From assembly GCA_016874295.1 (NCBI GenBank), contig VGUH01000005.1, positions 1 to 64,000 on the forward strand: a stretch of 64,000 nucleotides of DNA, given 5' to 3'. Below, piece by piece: positions 1 through 12,668 of the stretch. Source of the stretch: Gammaproteobacteria bacterium (GTDB lineage Bacteria > Pseudomonadota > Gammaproteobacteria > Steroidobacterales > Steroidobacteraceae). The position numbers and the translations under genes are program-made. The notes under the pieces were generated by a model that worked only from the letters and a program-made list of their open reading frames with translations, was not told the DNA's origin and ran no database searches. How positions within the stretch are numbered: the stretch's first letter is position 1; every line of letters begins with the position of its first letter.

Positions 1-1082
1 GCATCGCGTACTGCGTGGGCGAGTTGCGCCTCAATCAAATGCGCGGCGAACTTGAGATTCTCCTCAAGCACCGTTCGCGCCATCGCACGAAATCCGTGAC
101 CCGTCATTTGCTCTTTGGGAATGCCGAGCGAGCGCAGCGCGGCATTGACGGTGTTCTCACTCATCGGTCGCAGCGGCGATCTCTCGCCGGGGAACACGAG
201 TTCCCGATGACCCGTTAACGGATGCAGTTCGCGAAGGATGGCGATGGCCTGTGACGCCAGCGGCACGATATGGGGCTGCTTGGTCTTGGAAGCGATAAAC
301 CTCCACTCGCCAGCCTCAAGGTCAATATCAGCCCATCGGGCTGACCGTAGTTCACCGGGGCGAACAAAAAGCAGCGGAGCAAGGCGCAAAGCGCACCGAA
401 CGATAAGCGTCCCGCCGTACCCGTCAATTCGGGCAAGCAAGTCGGGAATCGCCCTCGGGTCGGTGATTGCGGAGTAGTGCCGAATCGCGACAGGCTTCAA
501 CGCCCCACGCAGGTCTCGGCAGGGATCACTCAAAACACGACTGGTGGCGATAGCGTAGCGAAAGATGTCGGACAGGTTTCCTAACGCTCTGTGCGCGGTT
601 TCAACCGCCCCGCGCTCCTCGATGCGATGCAGCGCCGCCAGCACCTCGGGCGCGGTGACCTCGGCGATGGGTCGCGTTCCCAGCCACGGGTATACATCCC
701 TTTTCAGTCGCTCCCGAACCTTGACAGAGTGTTTTGGAACCCAGCCGCCTGACCTCTTTTCAAACCATTCCCAGCCGACAAACTCTAACGAATCCTTGGC
801 AGCGTACGCCTCTGCGCCCTTCGCTGCCTTCCGGAGCGCTGTCGGATTAACGCCATCCGCCAACAATTTGCGCATCTCATCTCGGCGCCCCCTTGCCACG
901 GCAAGTCCGACCTCCGGGTAGGCCCCGATAGCGCCGAGTTTCTCCTTGCCCCCGTAACGGTACTTAAACCGCCAGAGGCGGCTTCCGCTGGGCTGGACGA
1001 GCAGGTAGAGGCCAAGCCCGTCGGTAACCTTGTAGGGCTTCTCCTTGGGCTTGAGCGCCTTTAGGGCTTTATCCGTAAGCAT
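1..1082 (-). CDS. P4-family tyrosine integrase, C-terminus cut by window edge
   Basis: Site-specific tyrosine recombinase that would integrate and excise a genomic island. The frame is open from an ATG at 1082 to the left edge, 360 codons visible; the family is usually about 390-430 aa. Residues 1-90 form the DUF4102-type arm-binding domain, about 100-190 the SAM-like core-binding domain, then the catalytic domain. Visible catalytic elements are Arg241 in RPGELR, a Lys near 266-268 (SKTKQPHIVPL), His329 and Arg332 in GHGFR, and His356. The Tyr nucleophile lies beyond the edge. The gene follows the 3' end of tRNA-Ala on the same strand, the usual arrangement for P4-type islands, so the element lies to the left of the window. 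Confidence 0.93.
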   Translation of the reverse strand, partial: MLTDKALKALKPKEKPYKVTDGLGLYLLVQPSGSRLWRFKYRYGGKEKLGAIGAYPEVGLAVARGRRDEMRKLLADGVNPTALRKAAKGAEAYAAKDSLEFVGWEWFEKRSGGWVPKHSVKVRERLKRDVYPWLGTRPIAEVTAPEVLAALHRIEERGAVETAHRALGNLSDIFRYAIATSRVLSDPCRDLRGALKPVAIRHYSAITDPRAIPDLLARIDGYGGTLIVRCALRLAPLLFVRPGELRSARWADIDLEAGEWRFIASKTKQPHIVPLASQAIAILRELHPLTGHRELVFPGERSPLRPMSENTVNAALRSLGIPKEQMTGHGFRAMARTVLEENLKFAAHLIEAQLAHAVRD

Positions 1083-1153
1083 TTGGGGGTATCTCCGCTA
1101 CGGGAGTAACGCCGTACCCCCAGATCTACCCCCAAAATGCTCCGGATACCCCC
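1082..1153. repeat. TACCCCC heptamer cluster next to the integrase
   Basis: TACCCCC occurs at 1115-1121, 1127-1133 and 1147-1153. An inverted copy lies at 1082-1091 (TTTGGGGGTA) and mirrors TACCCCCAAA at 1127-1136. The inverted copy overlaps the integrase start codon. Position and spacing suit integrase arm-type sites or an autoregulatory operator; that function is inferred. Confidence 0.5.
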
Positions 1154-1187
1154 GGATGTCAATGTACTGCTACGTACGCGAGGGAAA

Positions 1188-1212
1188 CAAAAAACCCCTG
1201 TGTTTCAGGGGT
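1188..1212 (-). terminator. Rho-independent terminator after tRNA-Ala
   Basis: Read leftward there is a 7-bp stem (ACCCCTG with CAGGGGT, 1194-1212), a 5-nt loop and then six T residues (1188-1193). It would end the tRNA-Ala transcript before the integrase gene. Confidence 0.75.
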
Positions 1213-1247
1213 CTTCGGATTACCATGGACGGCTCTGGAAGAAGATG

Positions 1248-1323
<76 letters not shown>

Positions 1324-1339
1324 ACGAATGAGGGCCGGG

Positions 1340-1368
1340 ATTGTAATGACCCCCTGCCGGGCCAGCAA
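1340..1368 (-). promoter_or_regulatory. Probable sigma70 promoter of tRNA-Ala
   Basis: Leftward -35 TTGCTG (1363-1368), 17-nt spacer and -10 TACAAT (1340-1345). Predicted start about 10 nt before the mature tRNA 5' end. Confidence 0.55.
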
Positions 1369-1434
1369 GCAACGGACCCTCGGGTGCCGGGACTTGCAGG
1401 CTCGCGGCTTGGACTCGCACGAGGAGGCCTGATC

Positions 1435-1899
1435 ATGCTGAAAGCGGGCGATACGGCACCGGACTTCCGGCTGCCTGACCAGGACGGCAAGGCGCAGCGG
1501 CTGTCCGCGCTGCTCGCGGGCAAGCCCCTGATTCTTTACTTCTATCCCGCGGATTTCACCCCGGGCTGCACGCGGGAGGCCTGCGACCTGCGCGACCTCC
1601 ATGCCCGGATCCTCGCCTCGGGCCTGCGCGTCGTGGGCGTGAGCCCCCAGTCGCCGGACAGCCACCGGCAGTTTCGCGAGCGGTACGCCCTGCCCTTCCT
1701 CCTGCTCTCGGACGAGGACAAGACGGCGATCAAGGCCTTTGGGGTCGACGGGCCACTCGGCATCGGCGTGCGTCGGGCGACGTTCCTGATCGACAGCAAG
1801 CGCCGGATTACGGATGCGGTCCTCGCCGACCTCAGGATCGGCCAGCACCAGGCGTTCGTGGAGCGCGCGATCGAGGCTAGGGAAGGTCGAGCCGGGTAA
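1435..1899 (+). CDS. bcp: Peroxiredoxin, Bcp/PrxQ type
   Basis: Thiol peroxidase that reduces hydrogen and organic peroxides with thioredoxin in the cytoplasm. It is 154 aa. The motif FTPGCTREAC gives peroxidatic Cys45 and resolving Cys50, the same positions as in E. coli Bcp, inside a thioredoxin fold. The start is ATG 1435, preceded by GAGGAGG at 1421-1427; longer upstream readings of this frame run through the tRNA gene and are not coding. Its 3' end overlaps the convergent phosphatase gene by 23 bases. Confidence 0.93.
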   Translation: MLKAGDTAPDFRLPDQDGKAQRLSALLAGKPLILYFYPADFTPGCTREACDLRDLHARILASGLRVVGVSPQSPDSHRQFRERYALPFLLLSDEDKTAIKAFGVDGPLGIGVRRATFLIDSKRRITDAVLADLRIGQHQAFVERAIEAREGRAG

Positions 1900-2443
1900 C
1901 GGCAGTGCGGCTGAAGCGCGGAATCGTCACGAGGTAGACGATCCCGTATTCCGCCTCCGACATAGGCCCGACGTCGATGCCGGACAGTTCCTTCACGATC
2001 TCGGGCACCGTGTCGGAGTGGCCGACGACCAGCACGCGGCCGCCGCGGTTCTCGCCGAGCGCCCGCCCGGCAGTCCCCCGCGTGTCCTCGGCCGGCACGA
2101 CGATGACCGGGATCCCGAGCCGGTTCGCGAGCGGACGGACCGTGTCCTGGGTGCGACGGAATTCGCTCACGACCACCGCCTCGAGCCCTTGCCCCTTCGG
2201 CGCACGGCCGAAGAACTGCGCGAGCTCGAGCGCACGCGCCTCGCCCGCCGGCGCGAGCGCCGGGTCCGGGTCATCGGGATTCGCGGTCACTTTTTCCGCA
2301 TGACGCATGACGAAGATCGTGGTCGTCGAGGCGGCGCTCACGAGCCAGAATGCGAGCGCAATGACGAACACCCCGGTGAGCGCCGCCAGCCAGACCGGCG
2401 CCAGCAATGGCCGGCGCCTGAGGCTCGCGTATTCTTTGCGCAT
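1877..2443 (-). CDS. Membrane-anchored histidine phosphatase (SixA-like)
   Basis: 188 aa. Residues about 16-36 form one membrane segment. They are followed by the phosphatase start VMRHAEK, with the catalytic Arg-His pair at 47-48, a conserved Arg in SEFRRTQDT and the second catalytic His in VVGHSDTVPEI. These identify the branch 2/SixA-like part of the phosphoglycerate mutase-like superfamily. The substrate cannot be read from sequence. The catalytic part probably faces the periplasm, judged from the N-terminal anchor. The start codon shares CATG with the start proposed for the divergent nucleotidyltransferase. Confidence 0.8.
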   Translation of the reverse strand: MRKEYASLRRRPLLAPVWLAALTGVFVIALAFWLVSAASTTTIFVMRHAEKVTANPDDPDPALAPAGEARALELAQFFGRAPKGQGLEAVVVSEFRRTQDTVRPLANRLGIPVIVVPAEDTRGTAGRALGENRGGRVLVVGHSDTVPEIVKELSGIDVGPMSEAEYGIVYLVTIPRFSRTAVTRLDLP

Positions 2444-3077
2444 GCGCTCGATAATACTCCGCCCGTGGGTGGTCCTGCTCGCAGCCGGCGCCTCCCGCCG
2501 CTTCGGGCGGCCCAAGCAGCTGGCGCGCGTCGGCGGCGAATCGCTGCTGCGGCGCATGGCGCGCGTCGCGCTCGCCAGCGACCCGGCGGGGTGCGTCGTG
2601 GTGCTGGGCGCGCGCGCGGAGCTTCTGCGCCGGGAACTGCACGGGCTCCCGCTTACGGTGGTCGTGAACCCGGGCTGGCGCTCGGGATCGTCAGGCTCGC
2701 TTGTCGCGGGTCTGTGTGCCCTGCCCGGCAATGCGCGCGCGGCTCTTGTGCTCCTGGCTGACCAGGCGGCCGTGGAACCCGCGGATCTCGCATCAGTGGT
2801 CGCCGCATGGTGCGCAAACCCGCGCTCGCCAGCGGCGGTCCGTGCCGGGTGTGGATTTGCACCGCCAGCGGTGCTGCCGAGGCGCCTGTTTCCGCTGGTG
2901 AAGCGGTTGCGCGGCAACCGGGGGGCGCGCGACCTGTTGCGGAATCCTGCGTATCGAACGGTGGGGGTCTCGCTTCCTGCGGCAGCGATTGACGTCGATC
3001 GACCGGCGGATGTCGCGCAGCTGGCAAGCGCGCGTCGTGCCTACGGACACGGCACGACGCGCACGCGCCGCAGGTAG
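2442..3077 (+). CDS. MocA-like nucleotidyltransferase (NTP transferase)
   Basis: About 211 aa. The N-terminal signature LLAAGASRRFGRPKQL is the nucleotide-binding loop of the MobA/MocA family, which transfers CMP or GMP to molybdopterin. LLADQAAV matches the usual metal-binding LxDxP region imperfectly. The C-terminal AIDVDRPAD motif is also typical. No molybdenum enzyme genes are nearby, so the substrate is uncertain. The start could be ATG 2442, which overlaps the divergent gene's start, or GTG 2469, which places the LAAG motif at the very N-terminus as in many homologues. The gene is more GC-rich and less conserved than its neighbours. Confidence 0.75.
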   Translation: MRSIILRPWVVLLAAGASRRFGRPKQLARVGGESLLRRMARVALASDPAGCVVVLGARAELLRRELHGLPLTVVVNPGWRSGSSGSLVAGLCALPGNARAALVLLADQAAVEPADLASVVAAWCANPRSPAAVRAGCGFAPPAVLPRRLFPLVKRLRGNRGARDLLRNPAYRTVGVSLPAAAIDVDRPADVAQLASARRAYGHGTTRTRRR

Positions 3078-3129
3078 GCGGCCACCGCCTGGTTAATTCT
3101 CGGCGCCCGGACCGCGTCCACCATACTCG

Positions 3130-4593
3130 CTATTCCGGGCAATGAAAATTGCCGGACAATTCCAACTCCAATTCACGCCCCAGGGCGGCGATCCGCAGGA
3201 CCGTGCCGCGGACATCCTCCAGGGTCGTCTGGTGCGAGAGCACGCAGAGCCGCAATGCATACCGGCCGTGCAGGCGCGTCGAGGAAATCATTGCCGTGCC
3301 GGAGGCGATGACGCGCACCTGGATGGCTTCGTTCAATGTGCCGAGGCGCTCCTCGGTCCAGCCGGCGCCGGGCGGCCTGAAACGAAAGCACACGATGCCA
3401 AGCGACGGCGGGCTCAGCAGCTCGAGGCCCTCGGTCTCCTCGATGAGGCGACCGGCCAGCGCCGCCAGTTCGATGGCCTGCGCGATGGCGGCCCGGAACC
3501 GCGCCAGGCCGAACGTCTGGATCGACATCCAGACCTTGAGCGCGCGGAATGAGCGCGTGAGCTGGTAACCCCGGTCCGCGAAGTTCACGTGCTCCATCCC
3601 GAGCTTCGTGTCCTGCAGGTAGTCGGCATCCACCGCGAACGCGCGAACCAGCGTGGCGACGTCGCGCACCAGCAGGCAGCCGGCCTCGAACGGCTGGAAC
3701 AGCCACTTGTGGGCATCGAGACTGATCGAGTCGGCGCGTTCAATGCCGGCCAGCAGTCGCCGCCCCTCGGGTGTCAGCACCGCGAAACCGCCGTAGGCCG
3801 CGTCGACGTGCAACCAGATCTTTTCCTGCACGCACACGTCGGCGATTGCCGGAAGGGGATCCACGGCGCCGGTGTTCGTCGTCCCCGCATTCGCGCAGAC
3901 CGCGATCGGCGAGAGCCCGCACTCGCGTGCAGTCGTCAGCGCCGCCGCGAGCGCTCCCGGGTCCAGCCGGAATGACGTGTCGGTGGGCACGACCACGATG
4001 CCGTCCGGCCGGATGCCGACGATGCGTGCCGCGCGGCGGAAAGCCGAGTGGGTCTGGTCGCCCAGGATCACCGCGGGCCGCTCCGGCCACCCGGCCGCCT
4101 CACGGGCCGCGACCAGCGCATCGAGGATGGCCGCCGATCCGCCGGAGGTGAACAGCCCGCCCGCGGTTTCCGGGTAGCCAATCCATTGGCGGAACCAGTC
4201 GATGACGACGAGCTCGAGCTGGCTCGGGCCACCGGAGCCGAGCCAGGTGCCCTGGAAAATGTTGAAGCCCGCCGCGAGATAGTCGGCGATGACGCCAGGC
4301 CAGGTCGGGGCCGAGGGCACGAAGGCCAGGAACCGCGGGTGGTCCACGCGCGCCGCGACCGGCAGGACGTCGCGCACCGCGCGCTCGAGCACCAGAACGG
4401 GATCGCGTCCTTCCTCGGGCGCCGCTTCCCACAGCAGCGGCTCGAGCTCGGCGCGCGTCGCCCCTCGCTAGGGCGCGGAATCGCGCAGGCCAGCCAGCCG
4501 TTCGAGCAGGCGGCTGGTCGCGAGCTCGGCCAGGCGCCGCATTTCGTCGGCCGGAAGGACGAGACCCGATGTCTTGTGAAGGTCGTCAACCAT
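3130..4593 (-). pseudogene. Group II PLP-dependent decarboxylase broken by an amber codon
   Basis: Homologous to aromatic amino acid/glutamate-type pyridoxal decarboxylases. From ATG 4593 the frame reads 41 residues, meets TAG at 4470-4468 (codon 42), then continues open for 445 codons with strong family similarity. Features after the stop are HPRFLAFVPS, the cofactor-stacking His in GDQTHSAF, Asp in HVDAAYGG and Schiff-base Lys in SLDAHKWLFQP. The flanking residues (DSAP, stop, RGATRAELEPLL) suggest an original Trp codon TGG. Starting again at GTG 4392 would give 420 aa but lose the N-terminal dimer segment. It could be a true pseudogene, a shortened active enzyme or a base error. Confidence 0.82.
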
Positions 4594-4613
4594 TCAATTC
4601 GGGCGCCGGTAAT

Positions 4614-4703
4614 TGGCGGAGAGGGTGAGATTCGAACTCACGAGGGGCTTGCGCCCCTGCCGGTTTTCAAGACCGGTGCATTCAACCGCTCTGCCACCTC
4701 TCC
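4614..4703 (-). tRNA. tRNA-Ser (anticodon TGA)
   Basis: A 90-nt class II tRNA with encoded CCA (4614-4616). Acceptor stem GGAGAGG/CCTCTCC, anticodon loop with TGA, a long variable arm (AGGGGCGCAAGCCCCT) and T loop TTCGAAT. A TAGAAT -10-like hexamer lies upstream on the same strand at 4729-4734, with no clear -35. Confidence 0.96.
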
Positions 4704-4814
4704 GGGGCCTTGCCAGCTGCCGCCCGCGATTCTAGAACATCGCCTGCATCAGCAGCTTGAGCGTGCCCACCACCGTGGCGCCACCCCCGCGCCTCCGGGA
4801 TCGGCATGCTGGGG

Positions 4815-4820
4815 TATAAT
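4815..4820 (+). promoter_or_regulatory. Consensus -10 element upstream of yccA
   Basis: TATAAT, a perfect sigma70 -10 hexamer, lies 37 bases before the start codon. No good -35 is seen at the normal distance, so the call rests on one element. Confidence 0.4.
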
Positions 4821-4857
4821 CAACCGCTGTCTGTCAAATGGACCGGAGGGCCGCAAG

Positions 4858-5535
4858 ATGGATCGTAACCCCGTCGTCTTCACGTCAAGCACCGCAGCGC
4901 TCGAGTCGGCACCGGCGACCAACAAGGTCCTGCGCAACACCTACCTGCTGCTGTCGGCGACGCTCGCCTTCAGCGCGCTCGTGGCCGGTATTTCCTACGC
5001 GCTCGGGCTCCCATACCTCGGGCCCTGGGTCACGCTGATCGGCTACTTCGCGCTGGTGTTTGCGGTGAGCAAGACCGCGGACCGCGCTGCCGGTCTGTTC
5101 TGGGTATTCGCCTTGACGGGCTTCATGGGCTACACGCTCGGACCCATCCTCAGCTTCTACGTGAAGGCAATTCCGGACGGCCACACCGTCGTCATGATGG
5201 CCTTCGGCATCACGGCGATCGCATTTGCCGGGCTCTCCGCTTTCGCGATCCTGAGCGGCCGGCGCTTCAACTTCATGGGCGGCTTCCTCACCGTCGGGAT
5301 ACTCACGGCTTTCGTCCTAGCCATCATCGCGCTCGTGTTCTCGCTGCCGGCGCTCGCGCTCGCCGTGTCGGGAATGTTCGTGCTGCTGATGGCGGGCCTG
5401 ATCCTGTACCAGACCGGCGAGATCGTGCACGGCGGCGAGACGAACTACATCCACGCGACCGTGACGCTCTACGTGAGCATCTACAACCTGTTCACGAGCC
5501 TGCTGCACCTGCTCGGCGTCTCCAGCGACGACTGA
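4858..5535 (+). CDS. yccA: Bax inhibitor-1/YccA family membrane protein
   Basis: 225 aa with seven hydrophobic segments after a short polar N-terminus, the layout of the BI-1/TMBIM family. E. coli YccA binds and modulates the FtsH protease and Sec translocon quality control. Typical family residues are seen in the last two segments (LYQTGEIVHGG and ATVTLYVSIYNLFTSLL). The start is ATG 4858, with GGAGG at 4845-4849. The gene ends immediately against the convergent serS stop (5535/5536). Confidence 0.9.
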   Translation: MDRNPVVFTSSTAALESAPATNKVLRNTYLLLSATLAFSALVAGISYALGLPYLGPWVTLIGYFALVFAVSKTADRAAGLFWVFALTGFMGYTLGPILSFYVKAIPDGHTVVMMAFGITAIAFAGLSAFAILSGRRFNFMGGFLTVGILTAFVLAIIALVFSLPALALAVSGMFVLLMAGLILYQTGEIVHGGETNYIHATVTLYVSIYNLFTSLLHLLGVSSDD

Positions 5536-8170
<2,635 letters not shown>

Positions 8171-8202
8171 GATCGGACGATTCTAGCTGCTCGCGCGCGC
8201 CT

Positions 8203-8601
8203 TCAGCGCCCGAGGCGCCCGGCGATCCAGGCCCCGGCGCGCAGGCCCCAGCCGGCCCGGCCCCACCCGGCGATCAGCCACGCCACCGCGATGCCCGCGG
8301 AGTTCGCGGCGAGATCCGTCCACTCGGGGCTGCGCGTGGCCGTGAGCGTGCCTTGCGCGAGCTCGAGCGCCGCACCGAGCAGAAAGCAGCGCAGCATCGT
8401 CCGCCACAGCCGTTGCGGCGCCGCGATCGCGGAACCGGCAAGCGCGAGCAACAGGTAGGCGAGGAAATGCCACGCCTTGTCCGAGTCCGAGAACGTATCG
8501 ACGGATTCCGGCAGCTGCGGCGCAAGGCTGGCCGCAACGATCGCCCCCGCCAGCACGAGGATCGCCGCAGACCAGGCCCGCCGCACGATCGCAGGGCTCA
8601 A
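8203..8601 (-). CDS. VanZ-like membrane protein
   Basis: 132 aa. Hydrophobic segments lie at about residues 10-30, 42-60, 68-85 and 95-115, with the VanZ-family pattern DKAWHFLAYLLLALAG and a conserved Glu-Asp pair region (GAALELAQGTLTATRSPEWTDL is the matching stretch, at about residues 74-95). VanZ proteins in Gram-positives give teicoplanin resistance; the role in Gram-negatives is unknown, so no function is assigned. It overlaps lolA by four bases (ATGA), which implies translational coupling with it. Confidence 0.75.
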   Translation of the reverse strand: MSPAIVRRAWSAAILVLAGAIVAASLAPQLPESVDTFSDSDKAWHFLAYLLLALAGSAIAAPQRLWRTMLRCFLLGAALELAQGTLTATRSPEWTDLAANSAGIAVAWLIAGWGRAGWGLRAGAWIAGRLGR

Positions 8602-9245
8602 CCGCCGCCGGGGGGCGCGCGCCCGACGACGTCAACGCCGGGCGGCGGTGTGAAGGTGAATGTCGCAGGGTCGAAGCGCGGGTTGCGCTCGATGCGGGTG
8701 AACTCCAGCCGGGTCGTCTGCCCGAGCCGATCCATGAAGGTCATGCGTCTCAGTTCGCCGCCCGCAATGCCAACCGAAAGTTCGCTGAAGTCTCCGTCGC
8801 CATCCCGGGGTACCAGCCGGCTCCAGGCGAGGCCATCGGCCTCACCGCCGTCGCTGACTGCGAATACTTCGGCAAGATCGCCCTCGCCCGACAGCAACAG
8901 GGCGGGAGTCCCGGCCAGCGTTTCGCTGGCGGCGCGCACGGTGACCTGCGCGAGGTCGACATCGTACAGCCACACCGTTGTGCCGTCCGAAATGATGAGC
9001 TGCGGCGGCGTGCGGTAATCCCAGCGAAAGCGCCCGGGCCGCGCCAGCGAGAGGCGGCCTTCCGCCGTCTCGACCCGCTCGCCGTTCGCATCCGTGACGG
9101 TCTGCCGGAACTCGGCCCGCAGGCCCTGGAGGCTTGCTAGCGCGGCCGTAAGCCGCGCGGTGGCCCGCGCATCCGCCGCTGTGTCGGCACCGGCGAAGCC
9201 CGCCGGCACGGCGGCCGCCACGACAGCCCACAGCAACCGCCGCAT
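8598..9245 (-). CDS. lolA: Outer-membrane lipoprotein carrier LolA
   Basis: Periplasmic shuttle that receives lipoproteins from LolCDE and passes them to LolB. It is 215 aa with a signal peptide ending near residue 20 (AGFAGA). Family patterns are FRQTV near the start of the mature protein, LARPGRFRWDY, the Trp-Tyr-Asp stretch VWLYDVDLAQVTV and a late FMDRLGQTTRLEF. It is placed directly after ftsK, its usual neighbour. The lolCED genes are elsewhere in the window at 46.6-49.8 kb. Confidence 0.93.
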   Translation of the reverse strand: MRRLLWAVVAAAVPAGFAGADTAADARATARLTAALASLQGLRAEFRQTVTDANGERVETAEGRLSLARPGRFRWDYRTPPQLIISDGTTVWLYDVDLAQVTVRAASETLAGTPALLLSGEGDLAEVFAVSDGGEADGLAWSRLVPRDGDGDFSELSVGIAGGELRRMTFMDRLGQTTRLEFTRIERNPRFDPATFTFTPPPGVDVVGRAPPGGG

Positions 9246-11572
9246 CAGGACTCCGGGGGTGGCGGTGCGAGTACCTCGCGGCTGCCGTTCGACTGCAAGG
9301 GCCCGACCAGGCCCGCCGCTTCCATGGATTCGACCAGACGAGCAGCCCGGTTGTAGCCGATCTTCAGGCGTCGCTGCACGCCCGAGACGGAGGCGCGACG
9401 GGACTCGGTCACGATCCGAACCGCTTCATCGTACAGCGGGTCCTGTTCGCCGTCGGCACCGGCTTCGCCGCCACTCTCGCCCGGCTCATCGGGCAGGCCC
9501 GGGACGCCTTCCGGCGGGCCAGTCAGCACCTCCTCGACGTAGACCGGGGCACTGCCGCCCTTCAGCGAGTCGACGACGGCGTGCACTTCGCGGTCCGACA
9601 CGAATGCGCCGTGCACGCGATCGGGTGTCGAAGTCCCGGGCGGCTGGTAGAGCATGTCGCCGTGGCCGAGCAGCGACTCCGCGCCGTTCTGGTCGAGGAT
9701 CGTGCGCGAGTCCACTTTCGCCGAGACCTGGAAGGCGATGCGTGCCGGAATGTTCGCCTTGATGAGGCCCGTGATGACGTCCACCGACGGTCGCTGGGTC
9801 GCGAGCACGAGGTGGATGCCCGAGGCGCGTGCCTTCTGCGCGAGCCGCGCAATGAGCTCCTCCACCTTCTTGCCGACGATCAGCATCAGGTCCGCGAGCT
9901 CGTCGATCACCACCACGATGAACGGCAGCGGCTGCAGCGCCGGCACCTCGCCCTCGAACTTGCCGGCGGCGCGCAGTCTCGCGATCAGCGGGTCCGGAAT
10001 CGCCTGACCGGCCTCCTGCGCGTCGCGCACCTTGCGGTTGAGACCGGCTAGATTGCGGACGCCGAGCGCCTTCATCAGGTGATAGCGCCGGTCCATCTCC
10101 GCGACGCACCAGTGCAGCGCGTTCGCCGCGTGCTTCATGTCGGTGACGACCGGCGCAAGCAGGTGCGGGATGCCTTCGTAGACCGAGAGCTCGAGCATCT
10201 TCGGGTCGATCAGGATCAGGCGGACGTGCTCCGCCGAGCTCTTGTAGAGCAGCGACAGCACCATGGCGTTGATCGCGACCGACTTGCCGGAGCCGGTCGT
10301 GCCCGCGATCAGGAGGTGCGGCATCTTGCCGAGGTCCGCGACCACGGGATTGCCGCCGATATCCTTGCCGAGCGCGAGCGCGAGCGGCGAGCCGAGCTCG
10401 TCATAGGCACGCGAGCGCAGGATCTCGCCGAGCGTCACGAGTTCGCGCGATTCGTTCGGGATCTCGAGGCCGACCACGGCCTTGCCGGGAATCACCTCCA
10501 CCACGCGCACGCTGATCGCCGACAGCGCGCGGGCCAGGTCCTTGGCGAGCGCGCTGATCTGGCTCACTTTCACGCCCGGCGCCGGTTTCAGTTCGAAGCG
10601 CGTGACGACCGGCCCGGGCTGTACCGCGACGACCTCGACTTCGATGCCGAAGTCCTTGAGTTTGATCTCGACCAGGCGCGAGATCGCGTCCAGCGCCTCA
10701 GGCGAATAGCTGCCCGCACGGGCCGGCGGCTCGTCGAGGAGCTTGAGTTCCGGCAGGTCGCGCGGCGGCGGCTTTGCGAACAGCGGCACCTGCCGCTCCT
10801 TCTCGACGCGCTTGCTGACCGCGGGCTCCGGCGGTGCCGGCATTTCAATGCGCGGCGGCGTGCGCTTCTCGGTCCGCTTCTGCACCTCGCGCACCAGCGT
10901 CTCGCGCGCCTCGCGCGACTCGCGTCCGACGGCCTGATCGCGCGAGGTCGCGAGCCGGGAGCGCAGGCGCGCCGCGCCTTCGAGCACGCCGTGGCCGAGC
11001 CAGTCCATGACACGCAGCCAGGAGACGCCGGTGTAAAGCTGGACGCTCGCGAACCAGAGCGCGAGCAGTACGAGCGTCGCGCCGAGCGGTGACGCGGCCC
11101 TGGCGAATCCGGACCCGACTAGGTCGCCGAGCACCCCGCCCGCGCCGGCCGGAAGCGAACCGGCTGTGAAGTGCAGAATCGCAAGGCCGCAGCTGGTCGC
11201 GAGCGCGGCGACGAGCCCCGTCACGCGCAACGCGATCGTCGAGCGGCCCTGGCCCGATTCGCCGGGCGAGCGCTTGAGCCCGGTCCAGGCGCTGAATGCG
11301 ATCGCGACCGGAAACAGGAACGCGGGCCAGCCGAACAGCATGAACAGCGCACTCGACAGCCACGCACCGAGCGGACCGATCAGGTTGCCCACCTGGCCCG
11401 GCTCACCCGTGTAGCTGAAGCTGCGGTCGGCGGGATCGAAGCTCGCGAGCGCGATCAGCAGCACGAGCGCGAGCGCCGCAAGCAGCCAGAAGAGCGCCTC
11501 GCGCAGTGCGCGCGCGAACACCGGATCGAGCTTTGCGGCCGGCCCGATGGCCTCGGCGGCGGTCTTGGTCAC
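9245..11572 (-). CDS. ftsK: DNA translocase FtsK
   Basis: Septal DNA pump that clears chromosome dimers and activates XerCD at dif. It is 775 aa, a short-linker form like that of Pseudomonas. Membrane segments lie at about residues 25-45, 68-98, 115-135 and 160-180, a linker at about 190-285 and the alpha/beta motor from about 290. Walker A is AGTTGSGKS at 423-431 and Walker [14 protein letters not shown]. The C-terminal winged-helix gamma domain (about 700-765, [15 protein letters not shown]) binds KOPS sites. The stop is at the lolA start, and a promoter lies at 11612-11641. Confidence 0.97.
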   Translation of the reverse strand: MTKTAAEAIGPAAKLDPVFARALREALFWLLAALALVLLIALASFDPADRSFSYTGEPGQVGNLIGPLGAWLSSALFMLFGWPAFLFPVAIAFSAWTGLKRSPGESGQGRSTIALRVTGLVAALATSCGLAILHFTAGSLPAGAGGVLGDLVGSGFARAASPLGATLVLLALWFASVQLYTGVSWLRVMDWLGHGVLEGAARLRSRLATSRDQAVGRESREARETLVREVQKRTEKRTPPRIEMPAPPEPAVSKRVEKERQVPLFAKPPPRDLPELKLLDEPPARAGSYSPEALDAISRLVEIKLKDFGIEVEVVAVQPGPVVTRFELKPAPGVKVSQISALAKDLARALSAISVRVVEVIPGKAVVGLEIPNESRELVTLGEILRSRAYDELGSPLALALGKDIGGNPVVADLGKMPHLLIAGTTGSGKSVAINAMVLSLLYKSSAEHVRLILIDPKMLELSVYEGIPHLLAPVVTDMKHAANALHWCVAEMDRRYHLMKALGVRNLAGLNRKVRDAQEAGQAIPDPLIARLRAAGKFEGEVPALQPLPFIVVVIDELADLMLIVGKKVEELIARLAQKARASGIHLVLATQRPSVDVITGLIKANIPARIAFQVSAKVDSRTILDQNGAESLLGHGDMLYQPPGTSTPDRVHGAFVSDREVHAVVDSLKGGSAPVYVEEVLTGPPEGVPGLPDEPGESGGEAGADGEQDPLYDEAVRIVTESRRASVSGVQRRLKIGYNRAARLVESMEAAGLVGPLQSNGSREVLAPPPPES

Positions 11573-11611
11573 GGATCAGAATCCCGTTAAGGAAAACGTC
11601 ATAAGCGTCTG

Positions 11612-12662
<1,051 letters not shown>

Positions 12663-12668
12663 GCGCCG

